From Psococerastis gibbosa (lineage: Eukaryota > Arthropoda > Insecta > Psocodea > Psocidae): a stretch of 64,000 nucleotides of DNA. Both the position numbers and the translations under genes were made by a program. This document shows positions 1-10,493 of this stretch, piece after piece; the first letter of the stretch is position 1, and each line of letters opens with the position of its first letter. The notes under the pieces are model-generated. The model saw only the letters and a program-made list of their open reading frames with translations. It searched no databases and was not told where the DNA came from. The DNA is taken from the NCBI GenBank assembly GCA_963971405.1, contig OZ020489.1, positions 4,960,001 through 5,024,000 on the forward strand, given 5' to 3'.

Positions 1-80
1 TTTTGGAAATGATGAAATTCATGAAAAAGTGTTATAACTCGACTTCGATGGGCAGGTGGTAACATGCTTGCACTTGTGCG

Positions 81-3000
81 CAGTGCCGGGTTTGGCTATG
101 GGGCACTGTGGGCCCGGGCCCCAGGGCCCCCACAAAAATGGGGCCCCCACAAAACGAAAAAATACAAATAAAAAATTGAAAAAATTAAAAAAAATCAAAA
201 CAGATAACTTTTTAAATTTTCGCGGGAAATTCGAACGCATCGTGGCATTAATGACTCATTTTTGATAAAAATTTAACAAAAAATGAAGTATGTCCACTCC
301 TGCTCTGAAACCACGATTGTTTTGCTTCATTAAATACAAATTGAAAATTTGAAATCAAATTTCTAAATTGAAACTACTTTTATCAGCACTTTCTGGTTGG
401 TATATTGTTAAGGTAAGTAGCATAAGTTAATTCTTATATTAGAGGCGGAAGTACCTAATAGTTGTTCTTTATAAGATAAGGTCCTTATTTTTCGTATTCT
501 GCGCCCATTTACCACAATTCACAGAACGCATCAAAACTTTGTAAGCCTATTAATTTTAATACGAAATGTGCCCAGCCACGTGGTCGCCACAAAATCGAGC
601 ACGTTATAAATATAAAATTCATTGGTCTAAAATGTTATATGTCATAAAATGTTATATTATAAGACGCATGATTCGGAATTTTGAGATGTTTTATACAAAA
701 GGGGATAAAAAATAAAATGTATTCGATTTTGTGGTGACCACGTGGCTGCACATTTCATCTTAAGTAGGGCAATAGGAACAAGTGGACTAGATAATTAGGC
801 TCTGGCTAGTGAGTTCTGAAAAAACTAATTTATTACAATTTTTATTTTTGATTCCGTAGTGAAATAATGGATCGTCACAAGGGAAAACGCGAATATGCAA
901 GCGGCAGTGAAAAGCGGAAAATCGCAGCAGATAAAGAAAACAAAATTCAAGATGTTTTATCTAAAACGCGCCGTATAACGGATTTTGTAACAAAAATAGA
1001 GACGGGTCCATCTACTCCTAGTTCTACTTCTAATTTTGTTGAAATGATGAGTGGTGATTCTGATTTTCCTGCATCTTCTCAAGTTATTGCTAGCCCTACC
1101 CAAGAGGTAAGAGTTTGACTTTAATTACTTAATTAAGGTGACCGCAATCAAAAATTACCGACCCCACTCACCCCAGTAATTCTTATGGAATTAAAAATGG
1201 GGGACTCCTGTTAATTTACTGTATGAATTAAACCTACCTAAACTTGAGTCGGCCATGCCGAAAGGATTGTTTACAAAATTAATTACAACTGTAATTGTTT
1301 TACTTGTAGGCAGTAATTGATAACAATGACGAATCCGAAAATACTGCTGATGATGGATTTTGCAAAGAAAATGACGTGGGATTGTGGCCAGCAGTTCTTA
1401 GTCAACAACACATCGACTATTGGATCAAGAAAGGAAATTTGGAAACTCAGCATTGTAATGAAGATATTTTGAAAGAAAAAAGCTTGGGACAAGTAGATGC
1501 AGTGAAAAGAAGAAAATGCCATGCAAGTTTATTCCTTCGTCAAACTCAGGCAGGCAAGTCTATAAGCCGCTCTTGGTTATGTTTTTCACCTAGTACGGGG
1601 AAGCTATACTGCTTTTATTGTAAATTGCTCTGCAAATCAGCAAATCAGTTTTCAACTGAAGGGTTTGCTGACTGGAAGCATGCGTCTGAGCGTTTGAAAA
1701 GACATGAAACTACCGTAACGCATTTGCAAATAGTTTGCCAATTTAAGCATCTCTCAAACGAGGCAATGCGTATTGATCGTGAGTTGGCCACACAAGTGAA
1801 GGAGAGCATTGCTTATTGGCGAAACGTTCTAAACAGATTGATTTCCGTCATAATATTTCTTTCTGGACGAGGACTTGCCTTTCGAGGGGACAACGAAATT
1901 TTGGGATCAACCAAAAATGGCAATTATTTGGGAGTCCTTGAGCTAATTGCACAATATGATCCGTTTTTAGTAGGCCACTTAGAGAAGCATGGAAATCGTG
2001 GCAGTGGTAGTGGCGGCGTTAACTACCTATCTGCCCACATTTGCGAAGAATTAATTGCGCTGATGTCCACCAAAGTTAGCGATGAAATAATTAAACGCTT
2101 AAAAGCCTGCAAATATTATTCGGTTTCGGTAGATTCAACAACTGACGAAGGCCATATAGATCAAATGACTGTGATTGTCAGGTATCTAGAAGAAAGCACA
2201 CCAAAGGAAAGATTTCTTAGTTTTATGCCAAACCAAGGCCATAAAGCTAAAGAATTATTTGATGGCCTCAACAAAGTTTTAAAAAAGTTCGGCCTGGATT
2301 TGAAAGATATTCGTGGGCAGTCGTATGACAATGCTTCCGCTATGAGTGGAGAATATAGTGGTCTACGCACTTTGGTGCTAAATGAGAATCCTTTGGCTTT
2401 ATGGGTTCCATGTTTCAATCATTCCCTCAACTTAGTGGGCACAAAAGCGATGGACTCCTGCTCCCAATCGAAATTATTTTTTAGCTTTCTTGAGCAAATT
2501 TATGTATTTTTTACAAGTTCCACAGCTCGGTTCAACGTCCTTTCAAATGTTCTAAAAAGTGCTGCGAAGAAGTATGGCCACAACATACCAGTGCCCAAAA
2601 GAATCAGTTTAACCCGGTGGTCCTCAAGAGCGGAAGCTACTAATAGCCTAGTTTTGGGCTATAACGAAATACGAGAAGTCCTTAAAGATCTCTCCGAAGA
2701 AGATGTCCAAGCAAGTGGACTCTATTTGCAAATTACCACGTTGGAGATAGCAATTTACGCTGTTCTTTGGAACGATATACTGGCAAGGGTGAATGCAGTA
2801 AACATCAATCTCCAGAATCCAAGAATCGACATTAATACTTCGATCAGTGTGATGGAGTCCCTTAAGATCTTCATTGGGGAATTTAGGGATTCTTTCCAAG
2901 AATATGAGAAAAAGGGTGTTGAATTGTGTGGGCACAATTCTTATAAATCGGAAACTTTGCGGAAGCGGATCCGAAATGTGAGGCTAAATCCTTTGGATTA

Positions 3001-3908
3001 TGGGAAAACTGAGGAAGCTGAATTCAGTCATAGCGAGAAATTCCGAATCGAAAGTTTCATTCCCATAATTGACCAGTTTATGCAATCATTGGATCGGAGA
3101 ATTTCAGCATATGAAGACATAAATAGGAAATTTGGATTTTTACAATATTTAGAAAAAATAAGCCCTGATGATTTGAAAACTAGGGCAGAGAACCTGGTGA
3201 GTTGTTACACAGGTGACTTGGACGGTAACTTGTACTTCGAGCTAGTACAGTTTCGTGAGTTTGTGAAATTATTTGTGATAGATGATGCACAAAAAAACAA
3301 TATAATCGAAGAAAAACGTATCAGTTTTGAACGGTTCATGTACAATTTGATTTTAGAAAGAGGAGTAGCTGATAGCTTTCCCAATGTAGAAGTACTTTTG
3401 AAGATGTACTTAGTTATAATGAGTGGCAACATAAGCAGCGAGCGATCTTTTTCCGTACTAAAACACATAAAAAATCCTCGTCGCACCAGTTCTTCTGAAG
3501 CTCGGCTTAGCCATCTTTCAATGCTGAATATAAATCACGACATAGTGGCAGCGTTAAATTATGACGATATAATTGACAGTTTTGCTGTAATAAAGAGTCG
3601 AAGAGTGCATCTTTAAATAAATTAAAATTTTGTGTTTATAATTAGGTACCTATTAATTTATTCCTTTTAAAAATACACCGCAGTGTCTACAGCTTTAGTT
3701 GAGTAGCCCTTAGGCTTGTATTGTACTATTGACTTGACTTTATATTACTAAGAATCGCTTTTCTTTTTTATAATGATTTTGCAACCTGTGTCACCATTTT
3801 ATAATTTATTGTGGGATATTCGTCTAAGGGGATTAGAAATTTCTCCCCGAGAAAGGGCCCCCACATAATTCGGGCCCACGGGCCCCCACAAGCCCAAACC
3901 CGGCACTG
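81..3908 (+). mobile_element. Complete hAT-superfamily DNA transposon
   Basis: The element has perfect 15-bp terminal inverted repeats: CAGTGCCGGGTTTGG at 81-95 and its reverse complement ending at 3908. The 8-bp target duplication CTTGTGCG is exact at 73-80 and 3909-3916. Both subterminal regions carry several GGGCCCCCACA-type motifs (about 110-150 and 3855-3895), a plausible transposase-binding array. Inside is one two-exon transposase gene with no disabling lesion. An 8-bp duplication and CAG-starting ends are known hallmarks of hAT elements. The interruption falls inside a SINE-like repeat whose two halves lie at about 41-80 and 3909-4050, so the insertion is younger than that repeat. It lies upstream of the Pax6 exons, perhaps in a Pax6 intron. 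Confidence 0.95.
867..3616 (+). CDS. hAT transposase, ZMYM1-like, two exons
   Basis: Cut-and-paste transposase of the TTF-zinc-finger/DUF4371/hAT-C type often annotated as zinc finger MYM-type 1-like. Exon 1 is 867-1106 and ends at AG|GTAAGA. Exon 2 is 1310-3616, after the acceptor TACTTGTAG. Joining them is phase 0 and gives about 848 residues without stops. Visible parts: a basic N-terminus; a TTF-type Cys-rich finger at about 165-190 (WLCF...CFYCKLLC); a DUF4371/RNase H-like core with VDSTTDE and GQSYDNASAMSG, holding the expected catalytic aspartates; and the C-terminal dimerisation motif SSERSFSVLKHIKN. The length is usual for the family. A start at 1376 would also give a 746-residue ORF but would drop the N-terminus. 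Intact reading frame, ends and target duplication suggest recent activity. Activity itself is inference. Confidence 0.92.
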
Positions 3909-4050
3909 CTTGTGCGAGTCTTTACACGCCATGTAATCGGAGACGTGTCGTAACTCAACACGGGTACTAACCTACAGAGGCGACTGAAGAGGTCAATTGG
4001 ATACATTCATTAAATTGTTTGGATGCGATTAATCTTTTTAAAAAATAAAA
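3909..4050 (+). repeat. SINE-B copy, right half (left half 41-80)
   Basis: Interrupted copy of a short dispersed repeat. It contains TTGTGCGAGTC, which resembles a Pol III B box, then a body with AACACGGGTACTAACCTACA and a tail ending in GATGCGATTAATC plus A/T-rich sequence. Other copies lie at 16486-16645 (-), 24238-24440 (+), 28851-29014 (-) and 61424-61580 (+). The hAT target site falls exactly in the B-box-like stretch. Confidence 0.8.
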
Positions 4051-4289
4051 AATAAAAAAATAAACTCTACATTTTCTTTTGAGTAACAAACTTGTCTCGA
4101 ATATTTATTTTTGTCACTTGCACAACTTGGCCTCTAAGGGCTTCAGTTAGTATAGATACCTAGATAGATGGATAGCCATGCCTAAGAATTCAGAAAGCGG
4201 GGGATTGAAACCGACGAGGCGACAACCAGGCGACAACCTTTCGGATGAAAGCCAGAGTCCATACTACTATACGTATGTACTGACAACAG

Positions 4290-4530
4290 AGGCGGATCCA
4301 GCCCATTTTGTTGGGGGGGGGGACTGGGGGAGGAGTAGTTGTGGGTCAAAATCAAAATACAAATATGTACTATAGAACATACAAATGTAGTATCTATTAA
4401 ATTAGAGCGTAATAAATTAACTTACAATAGATTTACTAATTTTTTTTTTTTTTGGGGGGGGGGGCAGGTACCACCTTGCCCAGCTACAACCCTGCCCCCT
4501 CCCCCCGTACCTGTCCATGCCTGACAATAC
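4290..4530. repeat. G-rich hAT-like MITE remnant
   Basis: Begins CAGAGGCGGATCCAGC, followed by a G run, A/T-rich sequence and a second G run. The opening resembles the CAGAGGCGG termini at 32634. No clear right end or target duplication was found, so this is probably a truncated copy. Confidence 0.4.
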
Positions 4531-4611
4531 TATATGTATATATATAGCATATGGTAAAGGTAACCTTTACAACGAATAAGAAATAGAATGGACTTTCAAG
4601 CTTCACCTCTG

Positions 4612-4832
4612 ACATATAATAATAATGACTTTTTGTTGTATTACTAAGCCAACCTAGCGGAGTTAGGGCTATAAAGCCCCCTCTTTATTACACTCAACTA
4701 GGAAGGCCCGGGACCGCCTGCTTTACATGCCCTCCGAAGCATGGCCAGAAAATGTAGCAAGTGTAGGACTCGAACCAAAAACCTTTCGGGTGAAAGTCAG
4801 AGTCCGTACCACTACTCTACATGACATGACCC
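4612..4832 (-). repeat. SINE-A (tRNA-derived) copy
   Basis: On the - strand the head reads TGTAGAGTAGTGGTA (A-box-like), then a GGTTCGAGTCC-type B box, a body with CTTCCTAGTTGAGTGTAA, and GCTAGGTTGGCTTAGTAAT. The 3' tail in better copies is (AAAT)n. This is the commonest SINE here, with 11 full or partial copies. Confidence 0.85.
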
Positions 4833-5436
4833 AATGATTGAACCACATTTAGACCCAATCAGACCCAAATAAATTGGACCGCTTTTCTAAGCCATAGAGT
4901 TTCCAAAATTAAGAAGGGCGGCAATGAGGGGGAGGATTTTCGTAAATTCGGTCCTCTGCTTCAGCAATGACTTGCCTTTTGTCCTATAATATAAATGGGT
5001 CTGTAGCTAATGATGTCGTTTTCCTGGCTGTTGACGAACAACAACAGCAATATGAAGTGCTGATTCAGGGCGGCAGGGGTGCTCCAGCACCCTCGGCAGT
5101 CCCTAATTATTCCTTATGATTAAGACCAGGGTGATGTATGGCATGTCTTTTCCATATAAGTGTGTGTATCGATTGTAAATTCGGCGATTTGTTTTCAGTT
5201 GGTGAAATGATCTGGAATAATGGAATGAAAATTGCATGGAACGGAAATTATATCGATCATATATGATTTATGCGTATATATAACACAATAACAATCAATT
5301 ATAATTTTATTTTTTTGGTGCCATCAACAGATATAAATATGACCACAACGATAGCGTTTACACTTTAAAAGTACAGTTTAAGTTCATTCAAATAGAAAAA
5401 AAAGCCGTAGCTGAGGAAAATTTTGGACCCCCTCAT

Positions 5437-5721
5437 CAGTGGCGGACACAGCTTTTTATTTTGGGGAGGGTCATCCCTCAAAATGCCGCCTCAGGTACAA
5501 ACTCAGAATAAAAACAATACGGTATTTGATTTAAGTAACTGATTTAGTTTTTCCGAACAGTACATACAGAATAAAACTAAACCATTTAAAGAAGTATTAC
5601 AATAACACTTTCCATATTTCATGTTTTTTTTAAAGAATTAAGGTGTCAATTTGCCGCCTTTTTAAACATTTGGAGGGGGTCATGACCCCCGTGACCCCCC
5701 CCCCCTCTGTGTCCGCCACTG
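5437..5721. mobile_element. hAT-like MITE, CAGTGGCGGACACAG ends
   Basis: Termini CAGTGGCGGACACAG and its exact reverse complement enclose 285 bp that pair over much of their length through G-rich and C-rich arms. The flanking octamers (5429-5436 and 5722-5729) agree at 6 of 8 positions, consistent with a decayed 8-bp duplication. It contains no coding capacity. Confidence 0.75.
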
Positions 5722-6369
5722 CCACACATCGACAATTCAGCAATAAGGTTTGATGATATGTACAGAAAGGAAAATAGGGTAAAGACAGAGTAGATTGCGC
5801 TAAACGGCTATAAAGTAAGGGATACCAAATCTGACCGGTTACAGTCTAAAAAAGTCCCACTGCCAAAAATACCCTACGCGAGACCTGTACGGTCCGAAAT
5901 GAAAACAATGTGATCAACAATTCAGCAATAAGGTTTCATGATGAGATGTACAGAGAGGAAAATGGGGTAAAGACAGAGTAGATTGAGCGGGGAGCGCGCT
6001 GATCGATAAATTCCTGCACACCTCCCCCAGTTTTACTCCAAGTTCCCCAAGGGGGGGGGGGGCGAATGGGCTTCTGTCATGGCCGCCAACGAACCGTATA
6101 AATGCCCTCTTTAATGCGTTGCATTTTCATAGCAAACAGGCTATTAAAAAAATAAAAATAAAAAAATAAAAGAACCTCGTATGTCATAACCTGTATATTT
6201 CTGTTGGGCATTTTTCGGACGGCTAGGACCTTCGCATTTAGTGGTCCATTTAAGCTTATCCTGCCAACGACTCTATTGCTATTTTGAAAATTAAGGGTAT
6301 TTTTTCCCCATGGAAAATTGAGCACGTCCTCAATGTCAACCACATCGTCTAGATAAAGCAAACAAATAA

Positions 6370-6582
6370 ATAAATATTGACTTTTTTGTAATATTACTAA
6401 GGCAAATTAGCGGAGTTAAGGCTTTAAAGCCCTCTCTTACACTCAACTAGGAAGGCCCGGGACCGCCTGCTTTACATGCCCTCCGAGGCATGGCCGGAAA
6501 ATGTAGTAAGCGTGCGGGACTCGAACCAACAACCTTTCGGGTGAAAGTTGGAGTCTGTACCACTACTCTACATATGTCCTGA
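6370..6582 (-). repeat. SINE-A copy
   Basis: Same family as 4612-4832, with an (AAAT)n tail at about 6362-6376 and the A-box head at about 6560-6575. The B-box complement GGGACTCGAACC is intact. Confidence 0.88.
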
Positions 6583-6889
6583 CACATGGATAAGCTTATA
6601 TATGCGTAGGCCCTATATCATTGGCGTGAGCTCTATAATTAACGAAAGTCGTGTGTCTTAAGATAAAGGCTTTACCTGCTCATCTCACAATTACTAACCA
6701 CAAATAAAAAATAAAAAAATCTTCCGACCCCGATTCGAACTCACGACTGTCCAGCTTTCACTCCAACTCCAACATGTCATTTGACGGAATAGACTATACC
6801 AAAAAGCCATACAGCACCATTGCGTAAACTATAATACGTAATAATGTTAAGAGGATAATTATGCTACGTAGAAAATTAAATACTTTACA

Positions 6890-7375
6890 TTTTTTATTTA
6901 ATTAACTCAGCAAGTTATTAAAAATTTGTCTCCTCTAAGTTGTAGAAGACTACTTCGTGCATCATATAATCGGGTATTTTCACTTTTTGGTTTTGTAGTT
7001 CTTCAAAAAATCCCAGAATACGCGAAATTTTAGTTCTGTCTGGCATGGCCGTGCCCAGGGGGGAGGTCCATGGGGTCCGGACCCCCCCCCCCCCCGAAAT
7101 AACTTTTTGTATGTAAACCTGTATGGTTTGAAGAATTTGTCCACTAATATCATTAATAAATTACGTAAAAACAAATTTTGGACCCCCCCCCCTCAAATCA
7201 AAACCTTGCTGCCTGGTATTTATGAAAGAACTAAGGTACCAAAAATTTAATATTTCCTATTATATGAAGCATGAAGTAGTCTTCTACAACTTCCATGAGC
7301 CAAATCTTTATTAATGACTTGCTTTGTTAATTAAATAAAAAAGTAAAAAGTCAATAAAAACAACAAATTTTGTGG
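6890..7375. mobile_element. Palindromic MITE-P copy, interrupted
   Basis: The arms contain GTAGAAGACTACTTCGTGCA on the left and TGAAGTAGTCTTCTACAAC on the right, as in the 33079-33402 copy. The centre is replaced or split by the G/C-armed MITE at about 7046-7212. Confidence 0.7.
7046..7212. mobile_element. G/C-armed MITE-G copy
   Basis: Starts ATGGCCGTGCCCAGGGGGG and ends in a C run plus AAATCAAAACCTTGCTGCC, a decayed form of the CCTGGGCACGGCC end seen at 15213 and 20379. The interior matches the other copies (TTTTGTATGTAAACCTGTAT). Confidence 0.7.
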
Positions 7376-7974
7376 TACTCATTTTCTATGCAGAATGTCC
7401 CCTTAAGAGCCGCCCCCAATGTCACAAGAAAATCCTTCCCATCCCTGATTCGAACTCAACCACCGTCTGGCTTTCCCTACCAACACAAAACGCCCATTAG
7501 GTAGTTTGTTGTAATATAGCCAAAGAAAAAACCCTTGGCAAATACGGAAAAATTGTCATGAACCATGACCATTCCACAATTGCCACAAAAAAAAGCCCTC
7601 AGCCTTGATTCGAACTGAGGACAGTCTAGCTTTTACTCTAACTCTAATCAACGCAATAGTTTGCCCCAACAGGCTACCACAAATCCAAACTGCAACCATG
7701 ACTCAACTATAATTATGTTAATATTCTTAAAAACAGCCTCCATGTCTCGATTGTTATAACAAAAATTCCCCCAACCCAAATTCGAACGCACAACCTTCTA
7801 GCTATTACTCCAACTCTACCACCGTAAGTTTGACGCAATAGCCTACCACAAAGCCAGACTGCTCCCTTGGGTAAACTATACTGATATTGTTAAGAGCCAC
7901 CCCCAATTTTAACAGTGATAAGCAAGGGGTGGAGGAATTAATGGGCTATAACCCTGCATGTAATACATGCACTT

Positions 7975-8620
7975 GTGCTCGAGAGGGTCGGCCGCGCGCT
8001 GCCCCCTTCCCTCTCAAATATCACGTTGTTATTGTTTACGTTGTTAATTAACGGCTTGTTCATTTCAGTTGCAATTTTGTTTATAAACAGACAGTCATTA
8101 TTGATATTGCCATTCAGAGTTGAATGTAATAAGAGAGATGGACTGATAGATCCGGTGCGTTCGTTCAGAGACGGCGGAAATACTATTTGTCTGGGGGGCA
8201 GCTGCCTATCAGTTTTTACCATTGGCGTAAATTCCCAAAATTTCTGGGGGGGGGGGGCTATAGGACCCCAAGACTTTAATCCCCGGAGAATACAAATGGA
8301 TAAATAGGCCCATGTTAGTGACGTTTTATGCATATTATACGTTTATACGTATATTACGTCGTTTCATAAATGAAAATTGAAAGGTGGCCTAAAGTCCAGA
8401 GACACTGAAACTGCAATTATCCGAAAATGGCAAAAGATGGCTCTTAATACGTTTCATAAATAACCTATTCACTGCTTATGGTTGGTACCGTGGTAAGTCT
8501 AAAAGTCAGTATGTAGTGCCATGCATCTTTAAGAGTGCATGGTCAGCGTGCTGGCACGTTTGCATAACTATATATCTGCAGTGAGTACCCAAATCGCTCC
8601 TTATTCCATTTCTATTTATG
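7975..8620. other. Non-coding stretch, nothing recognised
   Basis: Short open frames on both strands (7938-8333) overlap each other and have no recognisable motif. A G run at about 8246-8257 and moderately A/T-rich sequence were seen. No gene or repeat assignment can be supported. Confidence 0.4.
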
Positions 8621-8800
8621 CGTTGGTATAAAGAAAGCTTTGTGATGGTAAAAATTTACATGTCTTGAGGTCCCAGAAACCCTAAAAAAGTGTTTTTTTT
8701 TTTTTTTAAACGAAAATATGTCCGTACATCTGTCTGTCAATTTGTGGGCAAACTACACAGTGCATTTGGATGAAATTTAGAATGTAGGCTATAGGTTCAA
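8620..8800 (+). repeat. Dispersed repeat T, partial copy
   Basis: Contains GTATAAAGAAAGCTTTGTGA, then CTTGAGGTCCCAGAAACCC, then CTGTCTGTCAATTTGTGGGC. The same order recurs at 33500-33670 and, inverted, at 49000-49230 and 58655-58760. The family is unidentified. Confidence 0.65.
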
Positions 8801-8907
8801 TACAATAAAAATATTTAAACAGAAAATATTAACTTAAGCGTTCTTGAATCTTATCGTGGCTCCGCGCGCACAGGCGCTGTAAAATTTGGCGAATCCCCTT
8901 AATAAAT

Positions 8908-9118
8908 AAATAAATACATATTGACTTCTTTTGCTATATTACTGAGCCAACCTGTTAGGGCTATAAAGTCCTCTCTTACACTCAACTAGGAACGCTCGGG
9001 ACCGCCTGCTTTACATGCCCTCCGATGTATGGCCAGAAAATGTAGCAAGCGTGGGACTCAAACAACAACCTTTCGGGTGAAAGTTGGAGTCTGTACCACT
9101 ACTCTACATGTCCTGACA
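8908..9118 (-). repeat. SINE-A copy just before the Pax6 acceptor
   Basis: Full-length SINE-A with an (AAAT)n tail at its left end. Its head ends about 57 bp before the Pax6 exon that begins at 9175, close to the likely branch-point and polypyrimidine region. Confidence 0.88.
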
Positions 9119-9174
9119 CTGATACTGTATTTAATTCCACATGAGTCCCAACGATTTCTCTTTTTTGTTCACAG

Positions 9175-10493
9175 GTCTGGTTCAGCAATAGAAGAGCAAA
9201 ATGGCGGCGGGAGGAGAAGCTGCGCAACCAAAATAGTCAGAGGCGCACGGTGGACCCCGTAGTCAGTCCCCCGGCCCCCTCCTCTAGGCTGTCGCTCAAT
9301 TCTGGGTTCAATTCTATGTACGGCTCAATACCACAGCCTATTGCCACAATGGCTGACTCCTATTCGTAAGTCATTCATTTTATTTCTGGCAGGCCTAGCA
9401 CGAAATTAGAAGAACAACCATCCGGGAAGAAGATTAAATTATTGCAAATAAACCCGCCAATGAATGTTGGTAAATGTACATTCCGGGAGTTAAATTGGAA
9501 TACATTTATATATTACAGTTTTGTTTTTTTGTCACTTGAGGTTCATTGTTACATATGCTTAACTTAGGTATGCGTAGTGCTTTTCTGGGCGTCCATAGTG
9601 CAAAAAGTATAAACGTTCCCGATTGATGAGCATTACCTTTTGTTTCACAGGTCAATGACCTCGTCGCTGAGTTCCATGACCATGAACGGCAACTGTCTTC
9701 AGCAGCGCGAGGCCCCCGGTTACCCGTACTTGTTCCACGACCCCCTCCATAGTCTTAATTCCAGCTACAACCACTCACGAGCCGCTGCAGTCAGCGCTGC
9801 CTGCAATTCTGCTGCTGCCCACCAGAACTCGGTCAATTCGCATTCCTCGTACGGTAGTGGTAGTTCCGGCTCTGGTGGTTCAGGAACAGGTATGTAAAAA
9901 TAACAATTCTATGGCTTATGTTCCTAACGTCAAAGCAGAGGAGCGTAGGATATACAAATTGGTGACCGAGTCAAAGTCCTCGCCAGCCTGTTCTCCACTC
10001 CAAGTAAGTTGGCAAGCTACGTCAACGTTTTCTCGTGTCACTTTAGATACCATAAATGCCTCTTTTTAAACAACAACACCATAACATATTATTTCTTATG
10101 GAGGGCTCGGGTGTGACCAGCAAGTGACATCTTTAACACGCTCACTGCCAATACATTGGCCCTGCTCTATGGAGACGGGATGTTTCGGTCAAGCCATTTT
10201 GAAGAAATAGAAGTGGATACCGTGGAAACAATAAAAGTCCGCTTTCCATCAAAAACACCCTAACCAGCCATTTCTTCACTCGTCTGTGGCTGGCAAGTGA
10301 CGATGACATTCATATCGCGCTTGTCGCTAATACATTAGAAATCCTAAATACCCCCTTTCAATCAACAGCACCCCCTAACTAGCTATTTATTTTCCTTGCA
10401 GGTGTAATATCAGCAGGAGTGAGTGTCCCTGTGCAAATCCCCAGTCAAGCAGCTGACGCGATGAGCAACTACTGGCCGCGACTTCATCAGTGA
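9175..10493 (+). CDS. pax6: Pax6 paired-homeodomain transcription factor, 3' exons only
   Basis: Nuclear DNA-binding regulator of eye and nervous-system development in animals. Three terminal exons are visible: 9175-9365, 9651-9889 and 10402-10493 (stop TGA). Phases agree (2, then 1). The first begins [19 protein letters not shown], the end of a paired-type homeodomain recognition helix. The intron before VWFSNRR is at the conserved Pax6 position. The middle holds the Ser/Pro/Thr-rich activation region. The last exon ends [10 protein letters not shown]...[10 protein letters not shown], the conserved Pax6 C-terminus. The paired domain and first half of the homeodomain are not found in 1-9174, so that intron is at least about 9 kb or the rest lies outside. 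Acceptors are TTGTTCACAG, TTTGTTTCACAG and TTTTCCTTGCAG; donors are GTAAGT and GTATGT. The neighbour TM7SF3 converges on it. Confidence 0.93.
10105..10395 (+). repeat. Degenerate tandem duplication in the last Pax6 intron
   Basis: GCCAATACATTGG at about 10147 and GCTAATACATTAG at about 10326 are 179 bp apart. The following TTCCATCAAAAACACCCTAA and TTTCAATCAACAGCACCCCC also match, as do the preceding CAGCAAGTGAC and TGGCAAGTGAC. This indicates an old local duplication of about 180 bp ending at the last acceptor. Confidence 0.6.

Larger units (their letters stand above)
6715..7930. repeat. tRNA-like tandem array with nested MITE insertions
   Basis: Units containing a reverse-oriented B-box-like core (ATTCGAACTCA / ATTCGAACTGA / ATTCGAACGCA) followed by CTAGCTTTTACTCCAACTC-like sequence recur at about 6731, 7448, 7608 and 7780. 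The last three are spaced 160 and 172 bp. The first unit is separated from the rest by a palindromic MITE (about 6890-7375), which itself carries a G/C-armed MITE at about 7046-7212. The orientation and phrase order resemble repeated tRNA-like SINE heads. No intact tRNA gene is present. Confidence 0.65.

Noticed and set aside
4178..4524. Two short + strand ORFs near 4.2-4.5 kb
   Set aside because: They are built from repeat sequence and G runs, with no conserved motif or splice context.
7938..8333. 131-codon - strand ORF overlapping a 110-codon + strand ORF
   Set aside because: The two overlap, both run through a G run, and neither has a recognisable motif.
9029..9262. 77-codon ORF leading into the Pax6 exon
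   Set aside because: It starts inside SINE-A and reads the Pax6 exon in the wrong frame.
9857..10069. 70-codon ORF overlapping the Pax6 middle exon and running into the intron
   Set aside because: It is in a different frame from the Pax6 exon, and the Pax6 frame hits TAA just after the GTATG donor. A second donor-like AAGTAAGT at 9999-10006 is of interest, but no in-frame isoform can be made.
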